The position numbers and the translations under genes were made by a program. DNA of 64,000 nucleotides from Candolleomyces eurysporus. Its lineage: Eukaryota; Basidiomycota; Agaricomycetes; Agaricales; Psathyrellaceae. Below the pieces are notes generated by a model that was not told the DNA's origin, searched no databases, and saw only the letters and a program-made list of their open reading frames with translations. This document shows, piece after piece, positions 1 through 12,145 of this stretch. The stretch covers positions 1 to 64,000 of the forward strand of contig JANBPK010000812.1 of assembly GCA_027579435.1 (NCBI GenBank). Reading direction: 5' to 3'. Numbering within the stretch: the first letter of the stretch is position 1; every line of letters begins with the position of its first letter.

Positions 1-190
1 GGCAGACGACGACGACAGGCCCACGTTTGAGGTCATATGCCTCAGGTCTATCGGCACTGGTGGCGGTGGCAGGACGTGCGTTGGCGGTGAATTGCTATTA
101 CTGCGTACGATTGCTAGGGAGACGATACGTGGAGATCCGTCAGTCCCTCGCTCGCTGTCCGGGCTGGAAGAACGACTCACGACGAGGAGA
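1..190 (-). CDS. Possible exon of a gene running off the left edge
   Basis: On the minus strand a Ser/Pro-rich frame stays open to the window edge, containing the stretch SNSNSPPTHVLPPPPVPIDL and a run of serines encoded by a tcg/tcn repeat at the very end. I do not recognise a domain. Its start cannot be fixed; an overlapping minus-strand Ser/Pro-rich frame (about 140-343) may be an upstream exon in another phase. It could equally be low-complexity noise, so this is a weak call. Confidence 0.22.
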
Positions 191-343
191 TTCAGGAGAC
201 GCAGGTGCAGACGACATTGGGACTGGCGTTGGGGATGATGAGGATGGAGAATAAGAGGGCTCTGGATGTGGCGGAGCAAATGGCTGGCAGATTTCAGGGA
301 CCGAACGGCAGTGCCACCGCCCACGCGGGGAAACTGGTCTCAT

Positions 344-3304
344 GATGAGCTGTCGTCATCGATCTTGTCCTTTGCCCTGCTCCTTTGTGCTCCAGCTCTT
401 TGTCTGTGTGTCCTCAAACTAATTCAGTCTTCCTTCCATGTCCAGCTCTTGTCCAGCATAGACGGACACACACAAACCATCGACCGGTCTCGGCTCTTGT
501 GCGAATCCGACCGTGGAATGCAGGCCACACCATTCCTAGCCAAGCTGCACACAAACACTGTATCCGACAGGAAGGCGTTGCTCCGGCGACCAACCCTCGA
601 CCCATCTTTCCTTCGCTTTCTGCTCGTTCAGGTCTGCTCGAAACCGAGACTCTTCGATTAGATGGCAATGGTCATGGCGATCACTTGACATCTCGTTGCC
701 TTTCCGACATAACACCTTCAGCTGATCCGGGTATGCATTCGCTCAGGTATAGCCTCGAACCCTTGATCATGATATGCAGCGAGTACAATAATACTCTTAC
801 CCATGGGTCGAGGGCTACAGGGCGCTGGGCGCTGGAGCCAACGTTTGGATAGCGATCTCTTGTCTTTTGATCGCTGCGCCAATTGATCTAGCTGCTGTAC
901 TCATTCATTCATCAACCCTCAAATCTTTCACTCCCCACCTTCTTTGCTTTTATATTAACCATCAATCATCCCGGGCGCTACATTAACATAGCCAGCTCCA
1001 TAACCCGGTCCCGCCGGACAATCGCATCGTCTCCGACCGATAGTTGACGGATCCCTCATACACCGAATAATGAACAGCGAGCGCGCAGCTTGGATGTATA
1101 ATCATACTTACCGCGTTCATTTCCGCAGTGCTATCATTCCACGAGTTCTCGTAAAGATATGAGCTTCCCTTATCAGCGCTTTACAGCAAGTCAGTTAGCC
1201 GTAACAGTGACGGCATCATGCCCGCAGTGAGCTGATCAGTGGTAAGATGGCCGGATGGTTGGTTGGCTAGTTACATGGATCGATGAACGGGATGGATGGG
1301 ATGGTGACCATGGCCCCGAGTCCTTCGTCGATGGCACATACGACAGACTCGCAGAGACAGGCGGAGAGGCCGGATTCGTGATCAAAGAACCCTGGCCCTG
1401 ACAACAGCCTTGACGCCTTCTATCGTCAGCACTACCGAGGTCTCGTCAGCATCCAAGGAGACCCTGAGGCGACATACGGACAATTCAATACTGTATTCGG
1501 ATGCATGCGCCACCTGCTTTTTTTTTCGTTCTCGCCTTGTTCAGCTCGGCGCTATCATCTCCGTCTCCGATTTGGGTGTTCGGCACATTCGCTTTCGTTT
1601 GAACGCTTCGGGTGTGCTTTGTATAATAAAGATGAAGGCATCTATTGGATCAAGACGAGAATGATACAGTACGTACGCTATACAGTAGATGTNAAAAAAA
1701 TAGTGAGCCGCTGAACATAGTATAGTAGCTCTGACTCTCCAACTATCCAATAAAAATATCAAGAGTTGAGCCAAAGACGAACCTGAAAATGTGGAAAGAA
1801 TGCCTTTGAGCTATCTCTCGACAACTCGATAATATTTAGTCCAAAGGGCCGATCTGGAGGGCATACTCACACCATGAAATCAACACGAACGTCATAAGCG
1901 TTTTGACCTTTACAAACGCGCCAGCACGGATCGCCCTGCTTGAGCACTCGGCGCATCGTAGTCATAATCATAGTCATTAGTAGGCGCCTAGACTCCGTCT
2001 ACTCACGATTTTGTCGTATTCAGACGGTAGGAAATTTGACGACAATAGAAGTAGATGTAGAATTGGCAGATTTTCCCCAGAAGCGAATCAGAATTGAGAA
2101 TGCGTTTACGGCTTAGATGCGTCGGACTCGGGGGGATAGACCTTCATCAAAGGCCTGGAGTCCATTCAACAGAAAGAACTCTAAACATATCGGCTTTCAA
2201 TCTCACGAGTTATCTGGCTCGTTGAAGGGTACGTGCCTTGTAATCATTTGACCAGCGGTGGCCGAGAAATCTGCAAGCATCTTTCAGTTGAGAGGGTTTA
2301 CTAAGCTAGTGAGTATCGTAGATTCAATAGCAATGACATAGTCAGAACCGGGGAGATGAATCGTCGGGAGAGACCAAGACACAGCGATTGAAGGTATCAC
2401 CACAAAGATAAGATAAGATGAGGATATTAACCCTAATCTTGCGCCACTATGGCCCAATCCCGAATTCGGACGTTGAACCACATCTGTCACTTGAATGTCT
2501 AGACTCACCATCTTCGTCGTCAGTGGGCTATTTTTTCGATGCCGAAAATACTGGGGGATGACGAAGACCCCCTTTGTAATGATGAGATTGCCATATGCTT
2601 TTCATCGCTCGTTTTGGTGTTGGCTGAATAACTTAATTCCGAGGCAGCGTACATACCAGATGCCTTGCCTGTGGATTAATCACGGTGAACCAAGTGCTCT
2701 TTCATCAATATTCCAAAGGTTGGATTCTCTGAACGGTCAGATCCACTCTTCGACCCTTTATGTGCGGAATGCAATGACGTGCACCCGAGCTGCAAGCGAA
2801 CTGATCGACGTTCCGACTATGACGTAGCACTCGGGGACGAATACTGAATACCCCAGCTCGGGTTCAACTACTCAGCAGGGTCTTCTTCCCTCCTAGATAT
2901 CGGTAACGGGAAGCGCTATAATTAACTAGATTTGGCCGAGCAAAAGCTTCGGCAGCTGCCTGCCTTCCGAATGAAGTCGCATCATGTCTCTTCCAGTCAG
3001 CTAAATCGTAATGCCCTTGCTCAAAGCTAATCCACCCTCCTCGGACGTGCGTATTCACTACCGGGGGAAAGAGCGACGCGGAGAAAAACGGGGGCCAATT
3101 TCGAGGTGAGACTTCTAGATTACTCACTTGTTTGCACCTGACACAAAGGTTTTTGTCCCTATAAAGAGAGATGGCTGACTAGATGCTTTCGCGATCCCCC
3201 AGCCCCGCTTTGGCGTTTCCATTTTACCTGCCGCCCTCCTCTGGTACTCCCTCTTCCTACTAGTCCGCCCTCTCAGCCGTGGTTCATCGATATCCCCAGT
3301 ACAA
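344..3304. other. Long stretch with no convincing gene
   Basis: Several open frames of 60-155 codons exist on both strands, but none shows a recognisable motif, a convincing start with splice sites, or fungal-gene-like composition. One N at 1693 precedes an A-run. A TATA-like element (ctataaag, about 3159-3166) lies 140-220 bp upstream of the next gene and may belong to its promoter. Confidence 0.5.
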
Positions 3305-4183
3305 ATGGCTCCAGGTGTGTGATAGTTTCTCAAATGCCGATGTCTCAATGAATCGATCTTCGTAATCATTATCTTCCCCATGGCAGCGAACATGAACGAG
3401 AAGGACACGACTACCCGCCGGCCTTCGTTTAGCGTGCGGTCAGCTGCATATGGCGTTACCTTTTTCTTCCTTTTCGCTATGAGTAAGTGATCTCGAAGCA
3501 TCGAAATCGCCCAACACCTCTCTTACTGAGCACATGTTCCCTTCTCCGTCGCCCACCACGCCCTCTCACCTACGCTTCCTCCGCCGGTTCTTGTAATACT
3601 CCCCCAGCTGTTGCCCTACTTGGTCTAGTCGGCAATCAGCTGCACAAGTACGGCAACACCTATGAAAATTACGCCTCGATGGAATACAAACACGGCTTGG
3701 GGCTCTTGTTGTTCTCCGTCATCTTCTCCCTCCTCATTCTGCTGTCTCACCCTTGGCTTGGGGTTAGCTGTACGTCTAGCTTTCACGCTATACTGAGTTG
3801 AAAGGAATATTGACGTTTGGAGTCTCCTCCGTATAGTCATTTGCGTCCTCTCTTTCATCGCCGCCGTCTTCTTTGGTACCGGTGCTGGTATTATCAACCG
3901 TACAGCGCCTTTTAAAGGTACCAGCTGCGACCGTCCCGCCGACGAGTATCCTGCACCATGGAGACCGTATGCAAACGAATGCTCGAGGATTGTCGCTATC
4001 CAAGGCCTTGCGTGGGCTCTTTGTACGTCGTCTGTCGCTCCAGAGCATGTTCAGATGCTCACCTATCCCTTGTTTCGCACGCTAGGGGGTCTGTACATCT
4101 TTTTGTTCTTCGGCGCTCTCTTCCATAAAGTTCAATTCAAAGCACGACCCACGCCCGAAGGATTCTACTACAACAAGGCTTAA
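3305..4183 (+). CDS. Small four-helix (MARVEL-like) membrane protein
   Basis: The spliced reading gives about 190 residues with four hydrophobic segments. The first (YGVTFFFLFAM) follows a short basic cytosolic leader. The second is GLLLFSVIFSLLILL, the third ICVLSFIAAVFFGTGAGI, and the last LYIFLFFGALF before a short tail ending GFYYNKA. A small loop carrying C and DRPADEYPAPW lies between helices three and four. This layout matches MARVEL-like tetraspan membrane proteins of fungi, which sit in plasma or vesicle membranes; that assignment is from topology, not from a conserved motif. Introns: 3484-3607 (gtaagt...cccccag), about 3771-3837 and about 4021-4084. The start is ambiguous. ATG at 3380 gives MAANMNEKD; ATG at 3305 with an intron ending at ...ggcag gives MAPANMNEKD. 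If 3305 is not used as a spliced start it forms a 5-codon upstream ORF. Confidence 0.7.
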
Positions 4184-5577
4184 TCTCTTCAATAAACGTC
4201 CTCTCGCCCACTGCTCCATCTAATTCATCTGCCCTTTGCGATACGTTTGGCCCTTTTACTGTTAATATTCGCTTCCCTTTCGTTGTCGTTCCCATCTTCT
4301 CTTACGTCTGATGATACGCCGTCTCTCTACACGCGCTTGACCTCATATTCCGACCATTGGTATTCTGTTCTTCTATACGTTCCGCAGACGAGTTTGTTCA
4401 CAAAATTGTGATGATACGTACTATAATACGTTTTGCTCCGCCTAAGCCTACTTGATTCGTGCCCGAATATTGGCTCGAGGTTAGCTCACGAACGGGCCAT
4501 TCTAGAACGCCCCTGTTTTGCGCAAACATCGCGCGTAAGGGGGAGCTCTCAACCCAGCCATCAGACTCGGCGCCCGGTCCCGCCTTTATAGCAGAGGCCA
4601 TTCTATTCAACCTTTTCCGCTGCGTTTGCTGTGCATGATCTTGAATACATTTTGAGCGATCCAGTCTTCGCAACTCATTCATTTGCCGGTTGAGTTCCTA
4701 CTTGCTATCGCATTGTCATGACCACCTTTCATTTCTGCAGTCCATTCGCTTGTGCGACCACGAAGCTTGGCATGAACGCTGCTGCAAGCAGAACTGTCTC
4801 CATTCGCAATGGTCACATTGTCGAACTCTTCCTGGGCACGACGATAGTGATCTGTCCTCGTCCATGTGTCCTCAGCCTCCGCATAAATTTGATTGGACAA
4901 GGGCCATTCAATTCAGACAGGATTTCGGCAGCATTGTTCTCAGCGTCAACGCGCTCAATGCTATACTTCGAGTCATTTGTGGGGTACAGCACCACGGATC
5001 GACCCGTGGCGTTTAGTTGGAGCCCTTTTGACCGGGTCGGGGCTCCAACTTGACCGGCGCCACCTCCGACCCGCAAGGCGCTCCCGCTTTTACTTTTTCG
5101 ATCAATCTTCCTTTAAATTTTCTCTGTGCAGACACGTTAGAGCCACGACTTTCTATTCGACATCAAAGGAGTTGCCTCTATTATCTCATGAATAACTGAT
5201 AGTCTAAACTACCATTATTGCCCAAAAACACTTGGGTCAATCGCGCCTATAACTTGTGTTTTTAAAAGTTCAATGCTGACAGGGTTTTGCTTGATTGACC
5301 GCGAACTACATGCCGTAGGGAGCACAGACTGGGAAAAGAACACGTCTTACTCTGATAATTCTGTTGATGGCTTCATTTTGCTGCTGTAAAGGACGACTTT
5401 TGGGGAACTACACGTACTTTTAAGTTCGTCTGACCACCTGACCGGAGAAACCTCGGAAAAGCTGTAAAGCCAGGCTGTTCGCCAAGCTTGCGCTACTACA
5501 TATCAGGCAGCAGCGGTTAAAGTTTAAAATACAGAAATCCCCACTAGAAGCCTTTCTGTCCTTTCTTTCCACATTCC
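4184..5577. other. Intergenic region holding one copy of a dispersed repeat
   Basis: No intact gene. About 4400-5076 contains the repeat described separately. The remainder (about 5080-5577) shows only short open frames and forms the upstream region of the MFS transporter. Confidence 0.55.
4440..4990 (-). pseudogene. Dispersed repeat copy A, probable gene relic
   Basis: This stretch is clearly similar to 8490-8970: blocks such as gcagaggccattctattcaa, catttctgcagtccatt and cttcctggg(c/t)acgacgat occur in both in the same order and orientation. In the minus-strand frame the copies share EDTWTRTDHYRRAQEEFDNV here versus DTWTSINHYRRTQEELDNV in copy B, so the source was probably protein coding. 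I do not recognise the family. Stops and frame changes in both copies argue that they are decayed. The plus strand is also open in places, which I take as chance. Confidence 0.55.
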
Positions 5578-7692
5578 ATGTCACCTATCGAGCAACAAGA
5601 CGCATCCTTTGTCCAAAGCCTGCCTTCCCTCGGACGGGCGCAGATCAATGACGGAAACAAAGTTTCCGAATCCGTCGATCTGAAGAGGTCTACGTCTGAT
5701 GGTAAGACGGCTGGGGCAGACGAGGTCCCGCTCAGCGAAACCGGTAATAGATCTCCGCTGCCAGAGAGGACGCGGAGAGAAAAAATCATCTCCAACGTCC
5801 AGTTCGCCACCCTCTGTTGGTCCATGGTCATCTTAGGCTGGAGCGATGCCACTGTGGGGCCTCTCCTACCCCGCTTGCGCGAGGTATACAATGTGAGTCG
5901 ACCTTGAAATTGTATTTCTCTACTCAGCAACTAATCTTCTTCGCCAACAGATCAGCTTCATGGTCGTTTCTCTCCTGTTCGTGATGACCTGCTGTGTAAG
6001 TCGTTCGATCCCCTTTCGTTCGATGTACTAACTTCTTTATAGGGCTTCATTTTGGGAGCGCTAGCCAATATTTGGCTCATTGAAAGATTCCACTTTGGCA
6101 CGGTAAGACAATTTCTACAAGTGCGCCCTTGCATTTACTAATGCCTTGCTGTATCTAGATTCTCGTCGCAGGTAATCCCTTCCCTTCTCGGATCTTCGTT
6201 TCTTCTCTTACTGGGATTGTGCAGGTGCCGCCATTCAGATTGTAACGTTTTCTGTGCAGGCATCAGCCCCGCCGTTTGCGGCCTTCGCTGTCGTGAATCT
6301 TCTCAATGGCTTCGGGGGTGCGCTTCAGGTAGGAATCGTCTGTCCCTCCCTTCTTCCATCACCTTACGTTCTCTATGTCCAGGATGCCCTCGCCAACGGT
6401 TTCGTTGGATCCCTGAAATATAACTCAAAAACGAAAATGGGTGTCTTACATGCCGCCTACGGTGCGCTGGCTTTTGAGAGACATCGTGTTGCTCTTCGCT
6501 CATTGCAGGCTTCTTAATTTCAGGTCTCGGAGCATTCAGCTCGCCTCTGGTAGCAACTCAATTTGCTCAGATGGAACGTTGGTCGTTCCATTACTTGGTC
6601 TCCCTTGGTTTGGCCGTTCTCAATACCCTCACCATGGTTCTGGTTTTCCGATTTAAAAGTCAAGAAGGTGAGGTATCGGTGTTTTTCCATCGCTCAGGTT
6701 TCTAACTTGCTTGCAGTGTGTTTGAGAGAGGGAGGAGAACCCGTTGGAACGGTTGCTGACGGCAACGGAAAAGGGAAGTTCCGTCAGATTATGACGAACA
6801 AGTCTGTCCAGCTCTTGGCCTTCTTCATTTTACTCTATGTTGGCGTAGAAGTAACCATTGGAGGTGAGTTCGACCAAATTAAAGCACGCAGTCTGACCAA
6901 ACCACCGTCAGGATGGATCGTTACATACATCATCGAAATCCGTAAGGGCGGTCCATCATCTGGCTATATATCTTCTGGTTTCTTCGGAGGTGCGTACATT
7001 TTCAGTGCTATAACGGAGCATAATTTTACACCTTCTTAGGCCTCACCCTGGGTCGGGTAGTGCTACTGCCTGTTAATAAACTGGTAAGAATGTCGGCATT
7101 TTGTAGTGTTTTGTCACAACCATTCATTTCGATCCTAGGTGGGTGAGCGCCGGGTTCTATTCATTTACGCTGCTTTGGCATTTGGGTATGTTTCCACTTT
7201 ATCATCTGAACCACCTATCAATTCATAACTCTTACCGTTGTTCAGTCTGGATTTCGTGATCTGGTTCGTGCCCTCCCTTGTCGGTAATGCTGTGGTTGTC
7301 TCGATCATTGGTCTCCTCCTTGGACCCATGTACCCGATTGCAGTGAACCAAGCATCATATATCCTCCCGCCATGGATCTTGACCGGTTCCATTGGCTGGA
7401 TTGCAGGATTCGGTCAAGCTGGCAGTGCTCTGCTTCCTTTCCTGACAGGAGCCATCGCAGACAGGCATGGCATCCAAAGCTTGCATCCTTTGTGCGTCCC
7501 CCCCCAATCCTCTTGCAGTGTACACGTAGACGTGTCTACCTGCAGACGATGTTCCATTGGCTCATGCCGGACNTTTTTTATAGCTTGGTTGCGATGATGG
7601 CAGTCATGGTCGTGCTGTTCTGGTTAACACCCAACAAGCCATTCACGAGCCACAGTACTGCTCCTCAATCCGACCTCGAGGAGAAAGACTGA
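5578..7692 (+). CDS. Major facilitator superfamily transporter
   Basis: Multi-exon gene for a roughly 500-residue, 12-helix transporter. A polar 75-residue leader precedes helix one (CWSMVILGWSDATVGPLLPR). Later helices are visible as ISFMVVSLLFVMTCC, GFILGALANIW, IQIVTFSVQASAPPFAAFAV, VQLLAFFILLYVGVEVTIGG, LDFVIWFVPSLVGNAVVVSI and LVAMMAVMVVLFWLT. LLPRLREVYNI after helix one, NLLNGFGGALQDALANGF and SSGFFGGLTLGRV are typical of fungal MFS proteins in the Bsc6/FucP-like group; the substrate cannot be told. First exons: 5578-5892, 5951-5995, 6043-6102. A workable last intron is gtgcgtcc...cacgtag (about 7492-7529). An N at 7573 beside a T-run makes one codon uncertain, but the frame continues to TGA at 7690, so the gene looks intact. 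It stands alone, without enzyme neighbours. Confidence 0.88.
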
Positions 7693-9123
7693 TAACGCTG
7701 AATGACGATCCATAATAACGGTTTTACGCTCAATGTCTTGGTTCCTTCAAGAATTCTTATAGTTAAATGTAGTACAACTTACTCGAATCGAATCAAACCA
7801 CTCTTTAATAGTGTATCGAAAGTCTTTTTACATGCCGTCTATCCTTTTTCAAAAGACTGAAGGGCTCGTTCTATGTGTAAACCGGTCGTCCACTGCAGGC
7901 TGCGATTGCCAGAGCTGCTACGACCATTCTCATCCTGATGGGGAATTTATTATGTTGCTGGCGATCTGGAGGAGATGATATGTCCGGAGAGGAGGATCTG
8001 TCAATCAGCTATACAGAGAAGGCACAACAGCGTGGGGCAGATATCTGGCCATAGACAATGTTCAAAAGCAGCCTGACCTCGCTGAAACTATCGGAAAGTG
8101 CAATGAGACGTTGGATGCAGCTCCAAAGGAACATCCTCAGCGGAACGACGCTTTGCTTATGCTGATCTTCGCGCAGCCGGAGCAAAACCTTGACTAGCCT
8201 TCGCTGGAGAATATCGAACAGTGTTTCAGCGAGCTCCAGAGATGGAATAACTTGGAAAATGCCCGAAAGGCCGATGCTCACGCCATTGCGGCGAAGCTGG
8301 CTGCGGAATACCACCCGGGGTGGCACAACCAAGTGCCTTCCGATTTCGACCTCGAACGCTGCCTTTTGAGTTACACCAGGGTCAGGAAGTATGACGAAAA
8401 ACCCGAGGATTGGACGGCACACAATTTGGTCTTCGTCTCCTTGTCTTGACCAGGAGGTCAGCTCGAGGAAGTCTTGGGAGCCTTCAGCCTGAGTCCAGCC
8501 ATCAGACTTGGCTCCATTGCTGTTTCTCACTGGGCTTGGCAGCCCGTCCCGCCTTCATCGCAGAGGCCATTCTATTCAACTGTTTCGCTGTGCTTGCTGT
8601 GCACGATCTTGGAATCCATCTTTAGCAATCCAGCCTCCGCAGCTCATTCATTTGCCGAGGGTTGAGTTCAATCAGTTATCAGGCGTGTTGGCAACGTAAT
8701 TTCCTACTTGCCATCGCATTTTCATCCTTTCATTTCTGCAGTCCATTTGAGCGCTTGTGCGAGCACGAACCTTGGCATGAACGTACCTGGAGGCAGCACC
8801 ATCTCTAGACATTATCGAGCTCTTCCTGGGTACGACGATAATGATTTATGCTCGTCCATGTATCCTAGGCATCCGCATGGAATTGCTTGGACAAGGGCCC
8901 GTCCACCATTGAATCGGGACAGGACGTTGACAGCGTTCTCAGCGTCTATGGAGTGGCAATAGAACTCCCACTATATTTGAATGGAACCTCGTTTGGGACC
9001 TCATCCCCACGTTTCTTTCCGTCGCCTGGTTTCTGTCGTGGCACGCCCTCTCGTTTCCAGCGCTTCCCTACGTCTCTTTTTTTCCACCTCTAGCGACCCT
9101 GCTCTGCTGCTATCGCGTCCAAA
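7693..9123. other. Intergenic region with relics
   Basis: Holds dispersed repeat copy B (about 8490-8970). At 8009-8530 both strands are open: a 173-codon minus-strand frame, and a plus-strand frame with one in-frame stop containing KPDLAETIGKCNETL-like helical sequence. I cannot decide between them and see no domain. A CT-rich tract near 9075-9090 precedes the next gene. Confidence 0.45.
8490..8970 (-). pseudogene. Dispersed repeat copy B, probable gene relic
   Basis: Partner of the repeat at 4440-4990, in the same orientation and block order, with small insertions (for example the extra segment around 8668-8700). The minus-strand frame equivalent to copy A has in-frame stops, so this copy cannot encode the same protein. 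The unidentified minus-strand frame at 8009-8530 may be a downstream continuation of the same relic. Confidence 0.5.
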
Positions 9124-10601
9124 ATGCTCGACCGGGTCAGCAAGGCAGGATTCTTCAACAACCAGTTTATTGAAGTCCACAACTCATTGACAGCATCGAG
9201 CTCGCTAGACCGTAAGCCGTGCTTTCCTTTTTGTCGACGACGATTGTAGCTGAACACTCTCAGTCGCTGGAACTCGAGTTCTCGAGTCCATCAAGAAGGA
9301 TAGTCGCTTGAATGGGTACAATCCAGAAAATCCTACAACCATCCAGGTTCCTCGTTTCACCTTCGACATCATTTCGTGTCTTCCTTTCGCCCCTCAACAG
9401 CAGTCCTGTTCTTCCAATTCGCCGTCACCTTCAAACTACGGCAGCTGTGCCTTTGACCTCGCACGGAGTCTAGACCTGCTTCCAACACAGGAGTACGGTC
9501 TTCTGCTAGTGATGGTAGAGGTCGAGGTGGACAAGGTCGGCCGATACAATGACAGGTACTGCGGGTATTTGTCAAGACATGGCCTCGTCCTTCTAGCCAG
9601 TCGTTACACACGGCGTGTGTCGATGGCTAGTGGACCNGAGCGGGGGTATAATTATTGATACTTCGTTGGGTCGTTTCAAGGTCTTCGAAAACGACCATAG
9701 GACCTACGTGCATTTCGACTCGGGAATGCGTACCGCAGTTCCAGCCTTCACCGTCGGCAAGCAGCACACGCAGTCTGTTCCCGACGTCGACGTCATTCGC
9801 CGATCAGCAGAGGGTTGGCATCTCGTCAGAAACCTGTATGTACTACCTCCGGTGATCAAGACGACCCCCAAGAACTGGGGGGAGCCAGGTTCGATACCGA
9901 CGATCAAGACGGCGATTTTTAACGTGTTGCAAGACCTCGAATGCTCGGTGTTCTTGCCGAGTAGATTGGCGAAGGAGTGGGAGCTAGTAGTCCAATTCTC
10001 TTCGGACTTGCTTCAGTCCGTGGCCCAGATCTTCTTCGACATTCGAGAACCAAAACGTCTCGTTCAGCTCAGGAACACATTCTCTGAGCTATCTACTCCT
10101 GACGAAGACGTAGAACAAGGCGTAGTTAGATGGGGCTATATCGTGAAGGCTAGCTCGGGAGCTCCAGAAAGGCTCAGAGCCATGTCTGATATGAACTCTG
10201 ACGGTATGTTCCTTTCGTCCATGATAATCAAGCATCTACTCGCCTTCCGCCAACAAACAGAGGTTCACCAGTTCGTACTCCACGCCTTCGGCACTCTATG
10301 CAAAGGACATTCGAAGCTCAGGGCTGCGACTCTCGACTACGAGAAGCTGCGTGCGACGTCCGATAAGCGGTTCTTGTCAATTTTCGAAGCGTACAAATCA
10401 CACCCGAGTACGGATTGCCTCGAGGAAGAACTCCGAAGGCTGTTGCACAAAAGCGAGAATATCTGTCTCGTGCTTTGGCAAGCCGTTCTAGCGACGATGG
10501 CGTATTGGAACGCTTGTAAAGCCCTCCAGTTTGGTATTGAGTCGCCCGACGAGTGGATTCAATTCATCTTGGCTCAAGACTCTGATATTTTGATTGGGTA
10601 G
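9124..10601 (+). CDS. Unrecognised protein with a long open final exon
   Basis: The main exon (about 9597-10601) encodes some 330 residues, and two upstream exons begin at ATG 9124 (MLDRVSKAGFFNNQFIEVHN). The 9213-9264 intron has clear GT-AG ends and joins LTASSSLD to LAGTRVLESIKKDSRLNGYN. The join into the main exon near 9530-9597 is uncertain. An N at 9637 lies in the main frame and is read through. Segments such as WHLVRNLYVLPPVIKTTP, LPSRLAKEWELVVQFSSDLL and LEEELRRLLHKSENICLVLW are well formed, with balanced composition, so I believe it is a real gene. No signal peptide, membrane helix or known motif is visible. The last 70 codons are duplicated in inverted orientation near 27.95-28.09 kb. 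Confidence 0.55.
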
Positions 10602-11740
10602 ATTTAGACAGGGAATATGAAGTATCTATAGCTCTATTCGAAACTTACAACGTATTTAATATGCTGTCTTTTCGTAACATTGTAATGCGCTGACCGTTCC
10701 CATCGTACCCCCACGTACACCTTCGTGACCAACATGAACAAATCCGAAGCTAGAAAAGACCCAAGAAAGATCGCCCTGAACCGGAGGCAGTGGATGCCGA
10801 TGAATCCTCGGTGACAGGAAGTGTGAATAGGGAGATTGGGTTGCACCCGGATGGACCGTCATTCGGGTCAGCCTTGTAATAGACCTTCAGATATATTAGC
10901 AAAGGTTTCGTCCAAGGTCAGAAGAATCGGGGTCACACTCACCTCAGAAGTCAAGCCGCAAACGTAGAATCCACCGGTACCGTTGAACATGAGCGTAGCG
11001 CCGAGCTGGGAGTTCTCGTTGAACGAGGCGAGGGTGAGAGGACTGTAGGCGGCACACTTGTTCGTGGAGGATCCTAACACAGTACCAAACTGTCCGTATG
11101 TAGCACAGTCCCCAGCGCCTGTTTGTTGGGTGTTGATGAGAGCGCGGTAAGGCTGACTATTGGAGGTGCTAGGATTAACTGCGAGGAGGTTGCCCTGCGA
11201 AAAGTAGAACTCGGCGATGGGCCCTGTCCCATCAAGTACGGAGAAATAGTCAGCGCCTCCGTACAGGCGCACAGGCTAGAGCGCATTCAAGGAGTCAGAA
11301 TGCAGATATCTAGCGACATGATGCTACGACCTACCTTGTAGTCAATCCCGCAGCTGTTGCAGCCCGTTGCAATTAGATTGAACAGGGGAGTGTCGCTGTT
11401 AGGGACGCGCAACGCGTTGATCGCGGCGGGAAGAGCGGCGACGAGAAGGCTGCTAAGCTTGGCGAGCTGCATTGTTCGTGTGGAGCAGTAGGACTGGTAA
11501 GAAGGATTGTCGGTGGGCTGAGCAAAGTGGGAATGATATTGAAGCCAGAGTCAACGCGGGGCCTTATTTAACACATTTTTTTNGAGAGGNCTGACCAGTT
11601 AACGATGAAGATATGGCTGACGGTGTAGAGAAATATCGCTGACCGAGAAGCTTGGGCGGCCGACTGGGTTGAGAAACCGCTTGGCTTGGCTTGCATGAGC
11701 GCTGCAGCCGGCTGGGTTTGAAGCTCAGGGTCTGGTGGAT
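10395..11740. repeat. Segmental duplication, arm 1 (inverted relative to 26.8-28.1 kb)
   Basis: This arm covers the 3' end of the preceding gene, the whole first secreted-protein gene and its promoter side. It matches the reverse complement of about 26795-28085 over most of its length, in coding and non-coding parts alike. Shared blocks include gctcatgcaagccaagccaa (one mismatch in the other arm), tgtgttaaataaggcc and aatatgctgtcttttcgt. N bases at 11583 and 11590 sit beside a T-run in this arm, where the other arm is clean. Confidence 0.85.
10750..11472 (-). CDS. Small secreted protein, family copy 1
   Basis: Three exons encode about 195 residues. The first begins MQLAKLSSLLVAALPAAINA, a clear signal peptide with a likely cleavage after INA. 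The mature part reads PNSDTPLFNLIATGCNSCG, then after an intron (gtaggt...ctctag) PVRLYGGADYFSVLDGTGPI, FYFSQGNLLAVNPSTSNSQP, YRALINTQQTGAGDCATYGQ and FNGTGGFYVCG. After a second intron comes VYYKADPNDGPSGCNPISL and a Ser-rich end (DSSASTASGSGRS). Cysteines recur at fixed positions in all three window copies, suggesting an extracellular disulfide-stabilised beta-rich fold. The family seems typical of basidiomycete secretomes but I know no function for it. Copy 2 is at 12.1-12.8 kb, and copy 3, the inverted duplicate, is at 27.0-27.8 kb. Confidence 0.8.
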
Positions 11741-12145
11741 GCAGCAGACGAAATGGAAATATTCTCTCCCGCCATAGCCGAGGAATGTTTGCTCGCTGCA
11801 AGCAAAGTCCCCGCCGTCTGTACAAGCCAGTGCGGGCTCAACAGCCGTTTATTTGGACGTGCATCGTCGCGCCGATGATGACAAACAGAGGACAGCATGT
11901 GATTTATGATTGACGTTCATTTTTTCAGGAGAAGCTGGACGAAGATGGTAAAAAACATTGTTGATCGTTCTTGATTCTGACTCGCACTAACAACTTCCTG
12001 GCCTCATAGTGATATATCGCCGCAAATTTGTACGCTTTTTTCGAATTAGCGTCCATAAAGTATGCCGATACAAAGGATTAGCCGTTCAAATTAAAATATG
12101 ACTCTACTGGCATTGTAACGAACGCAGGGGGACGGAACCGTCGGT

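Noticed and set aside
2427..2436. Telomere-like ttaaccctaa
   Set aside because: Only a single unit, with no tandem array nearby.
8009..8530. 173-codon minus-strand frame, and an opposing plus-strand frame resembling TPR helices
   Set aside because: Both strands are open, neither has a clear family match, and the plus frame has an in-frame stop; kept only as a note in the intergenic entry.
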